This document shows positions 1 to 9,906 of a stretch of DNA of 64,000 nucleotides, one piece after another. Location of the stretch: contig NZ_FMAQ01000009.1 in the NCBI RefSeq assembly GCF_900094945.1, positions 1 through 64,000 on the forward strand. The letters are read 5' to 3'. Below the pieces are notes generated by a model. That model saw only the letters and a program-made list of their open reading frames with translations. It made no database searches and had not been told where the DNA came from. The stretch is from Gilliamella bombicola (GTDB taxonomy: Bacteria > Pseudomonadota > Gammaproteobacteria > Enterobacterales > Orbaceae). Position 1 is the stretch's first letter, and each line of letters begins with the position of its first letter. The position numbers were made by a program, and so were the translations under genes.

Positions 1-230
1 GCCGCTCGGTCTTAACGCACCGTTTGTGGACGCGTTCCAGACGCACCACAAACTCGCCAAACATCCCTGTTTGGCGTGCTAACCTCACTCTGTTGTCGGC
101 ACATTCTGACGCCGGAATAAAACAGACAACATAACCTTGGGTATTTTATGTGAATTGCTTTTTTGTTAAAAAACAATGAAATTACATCCAAAAAGTGGTC
201 AGGAAAGGTATTGATTTTATTGAAGTTTTT
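1..230 (+). repeat. Repeat-arm copy A (cut by window start)
   Basis: Matches positions ~52766-52993 and ~55250-55475 in the same orientation. It holds the hairpin around GCCAAACATCCCTGTTTGGC and ends at 198-230 with the 33-bp terminal repeat beginning GTCAGGAAAGGTATTGATTT. The left part lies outside the window. Positions 735-1175 carry the same sequence inverted, so the two copies flank the CRISPR mini-array. No transposase is visible. I read it as a MITE-like or structured-repeat arm. Confidence 0.75.
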
Positions 231-476
231 ATTTTGCTGTTTTTAAGATAAATCAATCACTTACACAACCTAAGCAAAGCGCCGGCAACTAACAAATCAA
301 CAAAACCAAGAATAGCGCCCCAATAACAGCAAGTTAACCGCTCCAAACCCTTTTTTTAACGATAATTTAAAATTAAATAAAATCAATAAATTATAAAACA
401 CCTCAAAAAAAGGGTTTTCAAAGATGAAATTGTTGTTTATCTTTATACAGCAAGATTTATCAAATCTTAAGCTCTA
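231..476 (+). promoter_or_regulatory. CRISPR leader of mini-array 1
   Basis: AT-rich leader almost identical to 55476-55720. It contains a perfect 13-bp inverted repeat, AAACCCTTTTTTT at 345-357 and AAAAAAAGGGTTT at 405-417. It runs straight into the first CRISPR repeat. Run-of-T/GGGTTT motifs are familiar from type I-F leaders (recalled, not searched). The same motif pair occurs before the lone repeat at 40461. It probably drives rightward transcription of the array. Confidence 0.65.
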
Positions 477-684
477 CCTTAACGCCGTGTAGGCGGTTTA
501 GAAATGCAAGAATAGCCGTTTCAGCATTTAAATATTCCTTAACGCCGTGTAGGCGGTTTAGAAAGTCTAAAAAGTTGACTGATTCTGGCCATATTTCCTT
601 AACGCCGTATAGGCGGTTTAGAAATTGTGCTGTCGTATTGTCCAAATTAGAAAAATCCTTAACGCCGTATAGGCGTTTAATTCA
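477..684 (+). CRISPR. Type I-F-like CRISPR mini-array 1 (3 spacers)
   Basis: Three intact 28-bp repeats at 477-504, 537-564 and 597-624 share the core ACGCCGTGTAGGCGGTTTAG; the third has GTATA in the loop. A degenerate terminal repeat starts at 657 and decays after GGCG. Spacers are 505-536, 565-596 and 625-656, each 32 nt, giving the 60-bp period typical of type I-F. The repeat folds as a short CGCC/GGCG hairpin with a five-base loop, like Cas6f (Csy4) substrates. The degenerate last repeat and the leader on the left set the orientation. No cas gene is in the window. Confidence 0.85.
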
Positions 685-734
685 AATAAAATCAACAATA
701 TAATTATAAAAACACAACAATCTTCCCAAAAACG

Positions 735-1175
735 ATGGTTATGTTATTTGTCTTATTCCGGCGTCAGAATGTGCCGACAACAGAGCGAGGTTAGCACGCC
801 AAACAGGGATGTTTGGCGAGTTTGTGGTGCGCTTGGAGCGCGTCCACAAACGGTGCGTTAAGACCGAGCGCCGGCGTCGGACAAATTTGTCTGGAACAAA
901 TTTGAACATCTGAGCACAGCGAAGATGGCCTCGTAGAGGCGAGTATCAGGATGATACGAGTAGTGCCGCAGGCCACATTCTGCAGCCAAAGCGTGGGTTG
1001 TCAGGGAATTCGCTTTAATTCCCTGACTCGGACGTGGTCACGATAGCTATTTTGTTCCCCAAGGTCAAAACGTCCGAAACCACCACACCCAATCTATCCT
1101 ATTCACCAAAACAAAAAGGCCTGATTTTCCGCCCAAAAATCGGTCAGGAAAGGTATTGATTTTATTGAAGTTTTT
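735..1175 (-). repeat. Repeat-arm copy B (inverted)
   Basis: Reverse complement of the unit at 52459-~52890, ending at 1143-1175 with the outer terminal repeat. It contains several perfect hairpins, for example CGCCAAAC/GTTTGGCG near 799-820, the paired TTTGTGG/CCACAAA arms near 830-850, and AGGGAATT/AATTCCCT near 1001-1025. The inner end is lost where it meets the array. Short open frames here recur only because the repeat recurs. Confidence 0.75.
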
Positions 1176-1214
1176 CTGGATGTTTTTTATAAAAAAACAA
1201 TTCATTATTTTATT

Positions 1215-1315
1215 CTTCTTATTCCGACTGAACAACCAAAGCGCAAATCATCAGGGAATCGTCAATTCCCTGACTTAAACACACTCTCTATTGCTATTTT
1301 GAACACCAAAACCAC
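1215..1315 (-). repeat. Degenerate internal fragment of the repeat arm
   Basis: Resembles the arm segment around 975-1070: an AACCAAAGCG word, a TCAGGGAAT...ATTCCCTGA hairpin, then TATTGCTATTTTGAACACC. Much diverged. It suggests an older insertion just outside copy B. Confidence 0.4.
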
Positions 1316-1409
1316 AAACATCCCCCCCCCACACTTAATGCATGTTTAAGTATATTTCTTAAATTATTCAATATATGATATAGCAAAATAACCAATATAA
1401 AACAGAACA

Positions 1410-2354
1410 ATGAGTAACGAAATCGAATTAAAGTTTGAAATCAATACCAGCGATATTGCTAGTTTTAAATCTTTTTTAGATCAATGGTCAGATTGTGACG
1501 AAGCCGAGTTTTCGGCAATATCATCAACAAAACGAAGTTTTACAAAGCTAAATTTAACCAATACTTATTATGATACCAACGATCATTATTTACGTAATCA
1601 TGGTTGTGGACTTCGCGTAAGAGGGAGTGATGATGGTTTAGTGAAACGTTTTGAAATCACATTAAAACGTGACAAAAAATCGATTGCGGGGTTGCATGAG
1701 CGTGCAGAATTTAATGTTGATTTACCTGATTCTGTCCCCGATTTAACCGTATTACCTTGCCATGCATTACCAAATGGCTGTGATGTTGCTTTGCTACAAC
1801 GGGATTTACAACCTCTCTTTACCACCGATTTTGAACGGCAAGCGTGGTTAATTTCGTTTGCTAATAGCGAAATTGAAGTTGCGTTAGATCAAGGGCAAAT
1901 TAGCTCAAATAATCAGTCTATCCCCATTAAAGAAGTTGAACTGGAAATCAAACAAGGTAATAAACAAGATTTACTCAATTTTGCTATTGAGCTAACTCGA
2001 TTTAATTTGCATCTATTTTCACAAAGTAAAGCTTCTAGAGGTTATCGATTACTGAACAATCTGGCACCTAAAAAATGCGTTTATGCGCTTTCAAGCCAAT
2101 GTGATTTATCTGAGTTGCTCGAGTTTTGGCAACAAAACGAGGAATATGCGTTAGAAGTGGATGATTTAGCATACTACCTGCAAACCTTAAATCAGGTAAA
2201 TGATCAGTTAACCAATAAACCACTATCTCACGAACCGGAATTTGCCCAATGGCAAACGGCATTATTATCTGTTAATTCAATAAAAGCGTTTGCTTTTAGT
2301 GAGATAAATACCAAATTAAAATTGATGCTGATAGCCAGTATGCATTATTTGTAG
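1410..2354 (+). CDS. ygiF: CYTH-domain inorganic triphosphatase, short YgiF-like form
   Basis: The N-terminus has the CYTH signature ExExK (E4, E6, K8), which in this family binds metal and tripolyphosphate. Further basic and acidic CYTH strands (KRFEITLKRDKK, EVELEIKQG) run to about residue 200. E. coli YgiF is about 433 aa with a C-terminal CHAD domain; this protein is 314 aa and its last ~110 residues lack the His/Arg-rich helices of CHAD, so CHAD is lost or reduced. It lies directly upstream of glnE, as in enterobacteria. Start ATG at 1410 is the first in frame. Expected role: cytoplasmic hydrolysis of inorganic triphosphate. Confidence 0.85.
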   Translation: MSNEIELKFEINTSDIASFKSFLDQWSDCDEAEFSAISSTKRSFTKLNLTNTYYDTNDHYLRNHGCGLRVRGSDDGLVKRFEITLKRDKKSIAGLHERAEFNVDLPDSVPDLTVLPCHALPNGCDVALLQRDLQPLFTTDFERQAWLISFANSEIEVALDQGQISSNNQSIPIKEVELEIKQGNKQDLLNFAIELTRFNLHLFSQSKASRGYRLLNNLAPKKCVYALSSQCDLSELLEFWQQNEEYALEVDDLAYYLQTLNQVNDQLTNKPLSHEPEFAQWQTALLSVNSIKAFAFSEINTKLKLMLIASMHYL

Positions 2355-2444
2355 GAATAACTATATCAGTAGCAAAAGTCATTTATAATATAACTTTGTT
2401 GCGCTGATGCTATTTTGAGTACTAATTTCTAAGAGAGCTTGCCT

Positions 2445-5288
2445 ATGTCAGAATTTAACTCGTCGTTTTCTTCTTTGTTTGAACAACAAAAGCAAAAAGT
2501 TACCACTCAACTTCAACAATGCAATCTAGCTCAAGTGCAAGCTCACCTTGATGTTTTGGTGCAGAGTGATTTTTTGGTTGATGCTTTTAACCGATTCCCT
2601 AACTGGTTTGCTGACATAGTACAAAATCCACCGCAAGCAGATGAAAGGCTATTTTATCAATCTTGGTTAGATGCGCAATTGGCAGATGTGACCGATGAAG
2701 CTATTTTTATGAAAAAACTGCGGTTATTTCGACATTTTATGCTGGTGCGCCTTGCGTGGTCACAATTGGCTAGAATAAGCAATGATGAGCAGATTTTATT
2801 GCAATTGACCGAATTGGCCGAAGTGCTCATTGTCACCGCGCGTAATTGGTTGTACGAACTTAGTTGCAAAGAGTGGGGAACACCTTGCAATGCTCAAGGC
2901 CAAGCGCAACCTTTATTGATTTTAGGTATGGGGAAATTAGGTGGCGGAGAGCTGAACTTTTCGTCCGATATTGACTTGATTTTTACTTATCCCGAGCATG
3001 GGCAAACCCAAGGCGGTCGGCGGGAGCTTGATAATGCTGTCTTTTTTACTCGATTAGGTCAACGCTTAATTAAATCGCTCGATCAGATCACTGAAGATGG
3101 CTTTGTCTATCGTGTTGATATGCGCTTGCGTCCGCTTGGCGATGGTGGGCCTTTGGTGCTTAGCTTTTCTGCCATGGAGGATTATTATCAAGAGCAAGGG
3201 CGAGATTGGGAACGTTATGCCATGGTTAAAGCAAAAGTACTTGGTGATCAGAGCGCCCCTTATGTATGCGAACTGTATCAAATGCTGAAGCCTTTTGTTT
3301 ATCGGCGCTATATTGACTTTAGTGTTTTACAATCATTGCGTAATATGAAAAGTATGATTGAACGTGAAGTGCGTCGCCGTGGTTTAAAAAGTAATATCAA
3401 GCTTGGCGCAGGTGGCATTCGTGAAATAGAGTTTATTGTACAGGTGTTTCAACTTATTCGCGGTGGGCGAGTGGTTAGGTTACAAACTCGTTCGCTATTA
3501 AATGCCCTTCATGTGATTGAACAAGAAGGACTACTTGAATCGAACGAAGTATCATTGTTACGAGAAAATTATCTATTTTTGCGCCGTTGTGAAAATCTTC
3601 TACAAGCCATTGCCGACGAACAGACTCAAACATTACCAGACGATGCACTTGATCAAATTCGCTTAGCTACCAGTATGGGGTTTGGCAATTGGCATGATTT
3701 TGAAAAAGATTTATCTGGACGGATGGAATATAATCGCCAAATTTTTAATGAACTTATTGGCGAAAACGAATCAGAATCTACCTCAACCACCAAGCCTTAT
3801 AACGATCAATTTGACGATCTTTGGGTGCCTGATCTTCAAATAAGCGATGTTAGTGCAATATTACCTACCTATTCAGAAACAGAAGTTGCGCAGATCTACC
3901 AAATGTTAGTGCAATTTCGTGATGATATAGGTAAACGTACCATTGGCGTACGGGGGCGTGAAATCCTCGATCAGTTGATGCCACGTTTGTTAGAATCCGT
4001 CTGTAGCGAAAAGCAAGCAACAATGGTGCTAGCAAGGATTTTGCCATTGCTAGTGAATATTGTAAGTCGTACCACTTATTTAGAGCTGTTACTTGAATAT
4101 TCAACCGCTTTAAAGCAATTAATTCGCCTATGTAGCGCATCACCAATGATTAGCGATCAACTTGCTCATTATCCTATATTGTTAGATGAGCTTATTGATA
4201 TCAATTCGCTGTACCAAACCGTTGCACCTAATGAGTATAAAAGTCAGCTTTATCAGTATTTATTACGTATTCAGTTGGATGATGAGGAGCAACAGCTTGA
4301 AGCATTACGTCAATTTAAGCAGATGCAATTACTGCATATCGCCGCCGCCGATGTTGAGAATGTGTTAACCACCATGAAAGTTAGCGATCACCTAACTTAT
4401 GTGGCTGAATCCTTATTAGATTTTGTGGTACAAATGGCTTGGAATCAAATGGTTGCTCGTTATGGAAGACCAGAATATTTGGCAGATAATGATAAAGGAC
4501 TAGTTGTGGTTGCCTATGGTAAATTAGGTGGCTGGGAATTGGGTTATGGTTCGGACCTTGATTTAGTCTTTTTACATAATTGCCCAGCTAATAGCGTGAC
4601 CAATGGTGATAAGCAGATCGACAGTCGTCAATTTTATTTACGCCTTGTGCAACGTATCATCCATCTATTTAATGTGCGTACTAGCTTTGGTATTTTATAT
4701 GAAGTTGATGTTAGACTTCGTCCTCAAGGCGATGCAGGGCTTCTTGCTTGTAGTTTAGATTCGTTTGAAGATTACCAAATGAATGAAGCTTGGACATGGG
4801 AACATCAAGCCTTAGTACGTGCTCGAGCTGTATATGGTGAAGGTGAATTAATCAAACGCTTTAACCAAATTCGGCATAATGTACTTTGTAAAAAGCGTGA
4901 TGAAGTTGTATTAAAAAAAGAAGTGCGTGAAATGCGTGAAAAAATGAGAGTACATTTAGGTAGCACTCAAAACAATTTATTTAACTTAAAAATTGATGAG
5001 GGCGGTATTGGTGATATTGAATTTTTATCGCAATATCTGGTGCTTAATTATGCTTATCAATATCCTAAGATGACAACATGGAGCGATAATGTTCGTATTT
5101 TAGAACTCGCGGCAAATTACCAAATTATGGATAACGAAGAAGCCCAGCAGTTAACTAAAGCTTATATTGATATGCGTAACGAAATCCATCAATTAGCACT
5201 GCAAGTTTTACCGAGTACGGTTGAGAGCTCGTGTTTTAAACAAGAAAGGCATATTGTTAACCAGAGCTGGAAAAAGTGGCTAGCCTGA
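2445..5288 (+). CDS. glnE: Bifunctional glutamine synthetase adenylyltransferase/adenylyl-removing enzyme
   Basis: About 947 aa, matching E. coli GlnE (946). Both nucleotidyltransferase halves are visible: [18 protein letters not shown] near residue 160 (removing domain) and [18 protein letters not shown] near residue 690 (adenylylating domain), each with the GS-x-D-x-D metal site. The enzyme adjusts glutamine synthetase by adding or removing AMP under PII control. I chose ATG 2445 over TTG 2439 because AAGAGAG at 2431-2437 is well spaced from it. ygiF is upstream. The usual downstream partner hldE is absent; a LacI-type gene follows. Confidence 0.95.
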   Translation: MSEFNSSFSSLFEQQKQKVTTQLQQCNLAQVQAHLDVLVQSDFLVDAFNRFPNWFADIVQNPPQADERLFYQSWLDAQLADVTDEAIFMKKLRLFRHFMLVRLAWSQLARISNDEQILLQLTELAEVLIVTARNWLYELSCKEWGTPCNAQGQAQPLLILGMGKLGGGELNFSSDIDLIFTYPEHGQTQGGRRELDNAVFFTRLGQRLIKSLDQITEDGFVYRVDMRLRPLGDGGPLVLSFSAMEDYYQEQGRDWERYAMVKAKVLGDQSAPYVCELYQMLKPFVYRRYIDFSVLQSLRNMKSMIEREVRRRGLKSNIKLGAGGIREIEFIVQVFQLIRGGRVVRLQTRSLLNALHVIEQEGLLESNEVSLLRENYLFLRRCENLLQAIADEQTQTLPDDALDQIRLATSMGFGNWHDFEKDLSGRMEYNRQIFNELIGENESESTSTTKPYNDQFDDLWVPDLQISDVSAILPTYSETEVAQIYQMLVQFRDDIGKRTIGVRGREILDQLMPRLLESVCSEKQATMVLARILPLLVNIVSRTTYLELLLEYSTALKQLIRLCSASPMISDQLAHYPILLDELIDINSLYQTVAPNEYKSQLYQYLLRIQLDDEEQQLEALRQFKQMQLLHIAAADVENVLTTMKVSDHLTYVAESLLDFVVQMAWNQMVARYGRPEYLADNDKGLVVVAYGKLGGWELGYGSDLDLVFLHNCPANSVTNGDKQIDSRQFYLRLVQRIIHLFNVRTSFGILYEVDVRLRPQGDAGLLACSLDSFEDYQMNEAWTWEHQALVRARAVYGEGELIKRFNQIRHNVLCKKRDEVVLKKEVREMREKMRVHLGSTQNNLFNLKIDEGGIGDIEFLSQYLVLNYAYQYPKMTTWSDNVRILELAANYQIMDNEEAQQLTKAYIDMRNEIHQLALQVLPSTVESSCFKQERHIVNQSWKKWLA

Positions 5289-5352
5289 TATTTGGTGTTA
5301 GCAGCTTAATTTGGCAAAAAATCTTGTTTTAATTTTTGGAGTTTAAAACTAA

Positions 5353-7515
5353 ATGACAACGATCAAAGATATAGCTAAACAGGCAGGTGTATCACATGGT
5401 ACGGTTTCAAATGTACTTAATGGTCGTGGAAATGTTAGTGTTAAAAAAATTAAACTAGTGGAAGATGCAGCTAAAAAGTTAGGGTATCACCTTAATTTAC
5501 AAGCAAAAATACTAAAAGAAGGTGCGGCAAAGACGATTTCGGTTGTTTTGCCTAATATCTCATCTCAACAATATGCTAATCTTTATGATGGATTATTTCA
5601 TGATTTAAATCAGCTTGGTTATGAACTAACGTTATACCTAACTTATGATTCCAGAGAGCTAGAACAAAAACTTATTGAACAGATAGCTGTTAAGCGCGAT
5701 TATGCAGTGATAGCCGTTAGTTCTTTAGACAATGCCGATAGTTATTACCAAAAAATAAAAATAGCTAAAGAAAAAATTATTTTTGTTTATCGCCAACCTG
5801 AATCGGCTGTGCAATTTATTACGTTGGATTATGAGAAGGCTGGCGCTGATATTGCTAGTGAGATAATGAAACATGATTATAAACGTATTGGTTTACTGAG
5901 TAATTCTGAACACCATACTCATGCACAATCTTTTAAAAAAGGTCTGCAAAAGGCCTTTAATGTACAACATTATCCTATTGAATTAAAAAGTATTGAATCA
6001 ATTCCGTCAAATACTACTTATAATTTGTCTTTCAGTTTTTTTACAAAAGAATCTGAACCTTTTGATGCACTTATTACCATGGATATTGAGCGTGCTCGTT
6101 ATTTACGGAACGCTAGTTATTTTGGTAGCTTGCAACTTTGTCCGCCTATTTATACGCTTACTGATGATAGTTTTTTTTATGAAAACAATTTTTATCAATA
6201 TCATATGAATTATGGTATGTTAAGTCAGCAAATCATTAGCTTAATCAAAGGAGAGCCAGTTTATAAATTAGATAATAAAGGCTTTTTTTTATTGTCTGAT
6301 CAGATTGCTAATACCAAATTTAATAGCAATGAGCAAATCAATGTATTAATTATACCTAGTCCATCAACGGAGGCTTTAAAAAAGTTACTTCCACATTTTG
6401 AAAAAATGAGCGGAATAAAAGTTAATTTAATTATCGAACCGTTTGATAAAATTTATCATATCCTTAATGAGCTTGAACAATATAAACAATTTGATATTAT
6501 TCGTATTGATATGGCAGGATTACCTTGGTTTGCCCCAAAGGTATTTAAACCATTATCTGATTTAAATCTTAACTTAACTAATTTATTCAGTCGCTATTTA
6601 CCTGAAATTGTTAAACGATATAGTTATGTGAATAATACGGCTTATGCACTGCCTTTTGATCCCAGCGTACAGATGTTATTTTATCGTAAAGATCTGTTTG
6701 AAGATCCCTTAATTAAACGATCCTATTTTGAAAAATATCGTCAACATTTAGGTGTACCCGTTGATTTTAAACAATTTAATCAAATTGCTAGCTTTTTTAA
6801 CCAAGCACAAAATCCTGAATCACCAATAGAATTTGGTAGTTGCATAACCTTAGGTAATGACGAAATTATTGCATCTGAATTTCTAGTACGTTATTACGCT
6901 CAGGGAGGTGAGCTATTTAGCAACCAACAATTAGGTTTGGATTGTCCAATAGCTATTGAAACATTGACGCAATTACAGTCTTTTATGCAGATTGCAAACA
7001 AAGTAGATACGGCATGGTGGCAAGAGTCAGTTAATCAATTTGAGCAAGGTCGATTGGCTATGATAATGGTCTATGTTAACTTATTCAGTTATATCAACCA
7101 TCGAAATATTTTGCCATTAGTGGGGTATGCTCAAGTGCCTGGTAATAGCCCATTATTTGGTGGTGGCTCATTAGGTATTTCAAAATATAGTAAAAAAACA
7201 GTTTCGGCGTCACTATTTTTTGATTGGATTTATTCTAAAGAAATCAGTGAGCAAATTGCATTATTAGGCGGTACAACCGCACAAAATAGTATTCTTCAAA
7301 ACCAACGTATTATAAAAGGTTATCCTTGGTTGAAATTAGCACAATTACAGTATGCCAATGGAAAACGAGAAAACTATATAGGTAATCAAGCTATTAATTT
7401 AAGGCATATTGAACATATTATTGGTCGTTATTTATCAAAGTGGATTAAAGGACAATATAGTTCAGAGCAGGTTATTTTAAAAATTAACTCTCATATAAAA
7501 AAAGAATACTGCTAA
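5353..7515 (+). CDS. LacI-type regulator fused to an extracellular solute-binding domain
   Basis: 720 aa, about twice a normal LacI repressor. Residues 1-50 are a LacI helix-turn-helix (TIKDIAKQAGVSHGTVSNVL with the hinge helix). Residues ~60-325 form a periplasmic-binding-like effector domain. Residues ~330-700 resemble a type 1 ABC sugar-binding protein (PSTEALKKLLPHFEKMSG, then a YALPFDPSVQMLFYRKDLF segment). There is no signal peptide, so the binding domain should work in the cytoplasm. It converges on the MFS/hydrolase operon, whose promoter at 9705-9720 holds a LacI-type operator. The ligand is unknown; probably a sugar or glycoside. Confidence 0.8.
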   Translation: MTTIKDIAKQAGVSHGTVSNVLNGRGNVSVKKIKLVEDAAKKLGYHLNLQAKILKEGAAKTISVVLPNISSQQYANLYDGLFHDLNQLGYELTLYLTYDSRELEQKLIEQIAVKRDYAVIAVSSLDNADSYYQKIKIAKEKIIFVYRQPESAVQFITLDYEKAGADIASEIMKHDYKRIGLLSNSEHHTHAQSFKKGLQKAFNVQHYPIELKSIESIPSNTTYNLSFSFFTKESEPFDALITMDIERARYLRNASYFGSLQLCPPIYTLTDDSFFYENNFYQYHMNYGMLSQQIISLIKGEPVYKLDNKGFFLLSDQIANTKFNSNEQINVLIIPSPSTEALKKLLPHFEKMSGIKVNLIIEPFDKIYHILNELEQYKQFDIIRIDMAGLPWFAPKVFKPLSDLNLNLTNLFSRYLPEIVKRYSYVNNTAYALPFDPSVQMLFYRKDLFEDPLIKRSYFEKYRQHLGVPVDFKQFNQIASFFNQAQNPESPIEFGSCITLGNDEIIASEFLVRYYAQGGELFSNQQLGLDCPIAIETLTQLQSFMQIANKVDTAWWQESVNQFEQGRLAMIMVYVNLFSYINHRNILPLVGYAQVPGNSPLFGGGSLGISKYSKKTVSASLFFDWIYSKEISEQIALLGGTTAQNSILQNQRIIKGYPWLKLAQLQYANGKRENYIGNQAINLRHIEHIIGRYLSKWIKGQYSSEQVILKINSHIKKEYC

Positions 7516-7539
7516 TAACGTTAATATTATTAGCAGTAT
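7506..7539. terminator. Convergent terminator hairpin
   Basis: A 13-bp perfect stem, ATACTGCTAATAA at 7506-7518 paired with TTATTAGCAGTAT at 7527-7539. It overlaps the stop codon of the LacI/SBP gene and lies before the end of the convergent MFS gene. T-runs are weak. Confidence 0.55.
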
Positions 7540-7582
7540 GGTGTTTGTTATATCAATATTTACTTTATTTATTGTGTTTTAA

Positions 7583-8803
7583 TTATGAAATGGTTTTAGA
7601 GGTCGTAATAATATCTTTATCTCTAAAGAAAAACCAAAAACCAACAGCAACGACAGCGGCTACAGCAGCCGGATAGATCCAAAACTCTTGCCATTGTGGA
7701 CCTGCATTTGGTAAGGTTTTTGCTGTAACTACTCGGTTATTGATAAATCCGCATACTGATGCCGCCATAAATAGACCAAATCCATTGGATATAATAAGAC
7801 GTAAACCTTGAGCTTGAGCTTTAATTTCAGGACCTGCTTTTTTATCGACATAAATATCTCCTGCGGTAAAAAAGAAGTCCCAGCAAGCTCCTTGTAACAA
7901 TAAAGCACCAATAACATAAAAGAGCGTACTACTATCAGTAGTCGCAGCGAGAGATAACATTAAACTACGAATTACCCAGCAAATGGCACCGAACAAAATA
8001 ATCTTTTTAAAACCAAAGTGTCCCAATAAGAACGATAAAAGGAACATAAATAAAACTTCGGTAGCGATAGCAATTTGCATCATTGATGCTGGTTCAAGAC
8101 CAAGTACTGGTAAATATACCGGCAAGTAAGCACTATAAGCAGTTTTTGTTATCATCAATATAAAGGTTGATAACATAAAGATGGTGAAATATTTATCTTT
8201 AAATAATGATAATGCATCTAAACACAGTGCATCGCGGATTGAAAATTTCTTATTTTTGCTTGTTGGTGGCGTGTTTGGTAGGGTAAAGCAATAAACACCG
8301 TATACGATCGAAGCTACCGCTGCAAGTAAAAATGAGTTAATTGATTTTGAAAAACCAGTATAGCCAAGAATAAAACCGACAACCATAAAACCAATGGTGC
8401 CAAACACACGAATGATCGGGAACCAACGTACACCATCAATATGCCTAAAACTGACACTATTGGCTAACGCCGTAGTTGGGTAAAAGAGTAATCCAACAAT
8501 AAAGATCATAATTAAAAAGCCAACAGTATTGCTACTTTCAACAAAAGTAGGAATTAAAAATAGTACACCTGCATTAATAATGTGTAGTATCCCCATCATC
8601 TTCTGTGAGGCAATAAATCGATCTGCAATCATACCAATAAATAGTGGTGAAATAATGGTTGCAATTCCTAATACAGAATAAGTTGAACCAACGATCTCTT
8701 TTAACTCATAAGCGGCAAGTACCGCACCAATAACCATATTCCATGCACCTTGCACAAAATATTGTAAAAACATCATTATCAGTAAACGAGGTATTTTGAA
8801 CAT
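7583..8803 (-). CDS. MFS transporter, nucleoside:H+ symporter (NupG/XapB)-like
   Basis: 406 aa with about 12 hydrophobic segments. The N-terminus (LLIMMFLQYFVQGAWNMVIG) and the MIADRFIASQKMM loop fit the nucleoside-H+ symporter branch of the MFS. It starts 13 bp after the hydrolase gene ends, so the two are co-transcribed from the operator-bearing promoter at ~9719-9747. Likely an inner-membrane importer of a nucleoside, glycoside or sugar; the substrate cannot be read from sequence. Confidence 0.75.
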   Translation of the reverse strand: MFKIPRLLIMMFLQYFVQGAWNMVIGAVLAAYELKEIVGSTYSVLGIATIISPLFIGMIADRFIASQKMMGILHIINAGVLFLIPTFVESSNTVGFLIMIFIVGLLFYPTTALANSVSFRHIDGVRWFPIIRVFGTIGFMVVGFILGYTGFSKSINSFLLAAVASIVYGVYCFTLPNTPPTSKNKKFSIRDALCLDALSLFKDKYFTIFMLSTFILMITKTAYSAYLPVYLPVLGLEPASMMQIAIATEVLFMFLLSFLLGHFGFKKIILFGAICWVIRSLMLSLAATTDSSTLFYVIGALLLQGACWDFFFTAGDIYVDKKAGPEIKAQAQGLRLIISNGFGLFMAASVCGFINNRVVTAKTLPNAGPQWQEFWIYPAAVAAVVAVGFWFFFRDKDIITTSKTIS

Positions 8804-8816
8804 AGTAAGTTCCCTA

Positions 8817-9644
8817 TTAAATTATTTTTATTAAGCCGTCGTAAGCAACTTCAATATTGTAAGGTTTAAAAATCTCAACTAATTCATCGTGCATAAAGCC
8901 ACTGCTGTGAGAGTGATGAGAAGTGATGAGTTGCGTACTACTATGAAAAATGCCTTCATCAAGCATTCGTTTTTGTGCCGATATTACTGATTCAATACTC
9001 ATATGATTATTAGTACGATCATTTTGTTTATATCCATAAGTACACTCAAAAATCGCTAAATCGATTTTTTTACCACTATTTTTTAGCCATTGCCAAGTTA
9101 GTTCAGGGAAATATCCCGAATCATGACCGTGAAGTATGGTTTTGCCGTCTTTTTCAATTAAATAGATATAGCAAAATTCCCATTTAGCATGATTAGCCAG
9201 TAGTGGTGTAACTGTATATCCGGCCGATGTTATAACAGATTGATATGGCACTAATAAGTTGAACACAAAACGTTCATGGCTATATCCTGGTAATACATCT
9301 AAGCAACCATTGATTGCAATATCATTACCGTACACATAAAGTGGATGAGTGATATTAAATCCATAGTCCACCATACGGCTAAACAAATCCCCTACATTGA
9401 AGTGATCAGGGTGAGTATGAGTGAACAGCAGATCTTTTATTTTGGTGACATCAATATTTTCACGCATCACTTGATAGCTAAATTCTGGAGCAAAATCAAT
9501 TTGCATTATGTCATCAATGACAACAGAACTACGCGTGCGTATGTTTTTTCCTTTTATAATGCGTGATTTTTCGCATATTTGGCATTTACAAAAAGGATTG
9601 GGAATACCTTCAGATGCAGCCGTTCCCAAAAATTGTAGTTTCAC
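8817..9644 (-). CDS. Metallo-beta-lactamase-fold hydrolase, PhnP-like
   Basis: 275 aa. It has the metal motif THTHPDHF near residues 75-82, later HGHDSGYF and SHHSHSSGF histidines, and an N-terminal FCKCQIC cysteine cluster like the zinc site of PhnP phosphodiesterases. PhnP opens cyclic ribose 1,2-phosphate, but no other phn genes are near, so the substrate here is open. AGGAG sits just upstream of ATG 9644. First gene of an operon with the MFS transporter, probably controlled by the LacI/SBP fusion. Confidence 0.75.
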   Translation of the reverse strand: MKLQFLGTAASEGIPNPFCKCQICEKSRIIKGKNIRTRSSVVIDDIMQIDFAPEFSYQVMRENIDVTKIKDLLFTHTHPDHFNVGDLFSRMVDYGFNITHPLYVYGNDIAINGCLDVLPGYSHERFVFNLLVPYQSVITSAGYTVTPLLANHAKWEFCYIYLIEKDGKTILHGHDSGYFPELTWQWLKNSGKKIDLAIFECTYGYKQNDRTNNHMSIESVISAQKRMLDEGIFHSSTQLITSHHSHSSGFMHDELVEIFKPYNIEVAYDGLIKII

Positions 9645-9704
9645 ATTGTTCTCCTATAAGTTTAGTTTGCCATTATCGAGTTTTGTTTTTATCTATTTAT
9701 TAAA

Positions 9705-9747
9705 ATTGGAACGTTTCAATTTTATTTTACGATACATAATTCTACAA
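9705..9747 (-). promoter_or_regulatory. Promoter with LacI-family operator
   Basis: On the minus strand, -35 TTGTAG (9747-9742), a 17-bp spacer and -10 TAAAAT (9724-9719). The near-perfect palindrome ATTGGAACGTTTCAAT (9705-9720, one mismatched pair, central CG) overlaps the -10 and is typical of LacI-family operators. The fusion regulator at 5353-7515 is the obvious candidate ligand-responsive repressor. Confidence 0.6.
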
Positions 9748-9810
9748 TAAAAAAACGTGATTTTTTACTAATGCGTGAGCAAGATCATAAATTTTAGGGA
9801 GGAGGGAATA

Positions 9811-9841
9811 TTATCGGTGAATTAAAAAAATTCACCGATAA
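9811..9841. terminator. Hairpin between ttcA and the hydrolase operon
   Basis: A 13-bp perfect stem, TTATCGGTGAATT at 9811-9823 and AATTCACCGATAA at 9829-9841. It lies downstream of ttcA (minus strand) but has no clear T-run on that side, so terminator function is moderately supported. Confidence 0.4.
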
Positions 9842-9906
9842 CTTTTGAGACTGGGTTGATTTTGAAAGTTATTTAGCGGAACAATAAACTTTATTGATTG
9901 GATTAG

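Noticed and set aside
460-645. 61-codon minus-strand frame with a thrice-repeated FLNRLHGVK motif
   Set aside because: It is the CRISPR array read backwards: the peptide repeat is the 28-bp repeat and the rest is spacers. No ribosome site.
791-976. Small frame shared with 52660-52845 and partly 55100-55378
   Set aside because: It recurs only because the DNA repeat recurs, it spans strong hairpins, and in one copy the frame changes. No start context.
3865-4146. 93-codon minus-strand frame inside glnE
   Set aside because: Antisense shadow of a well-supported enzyme gene.
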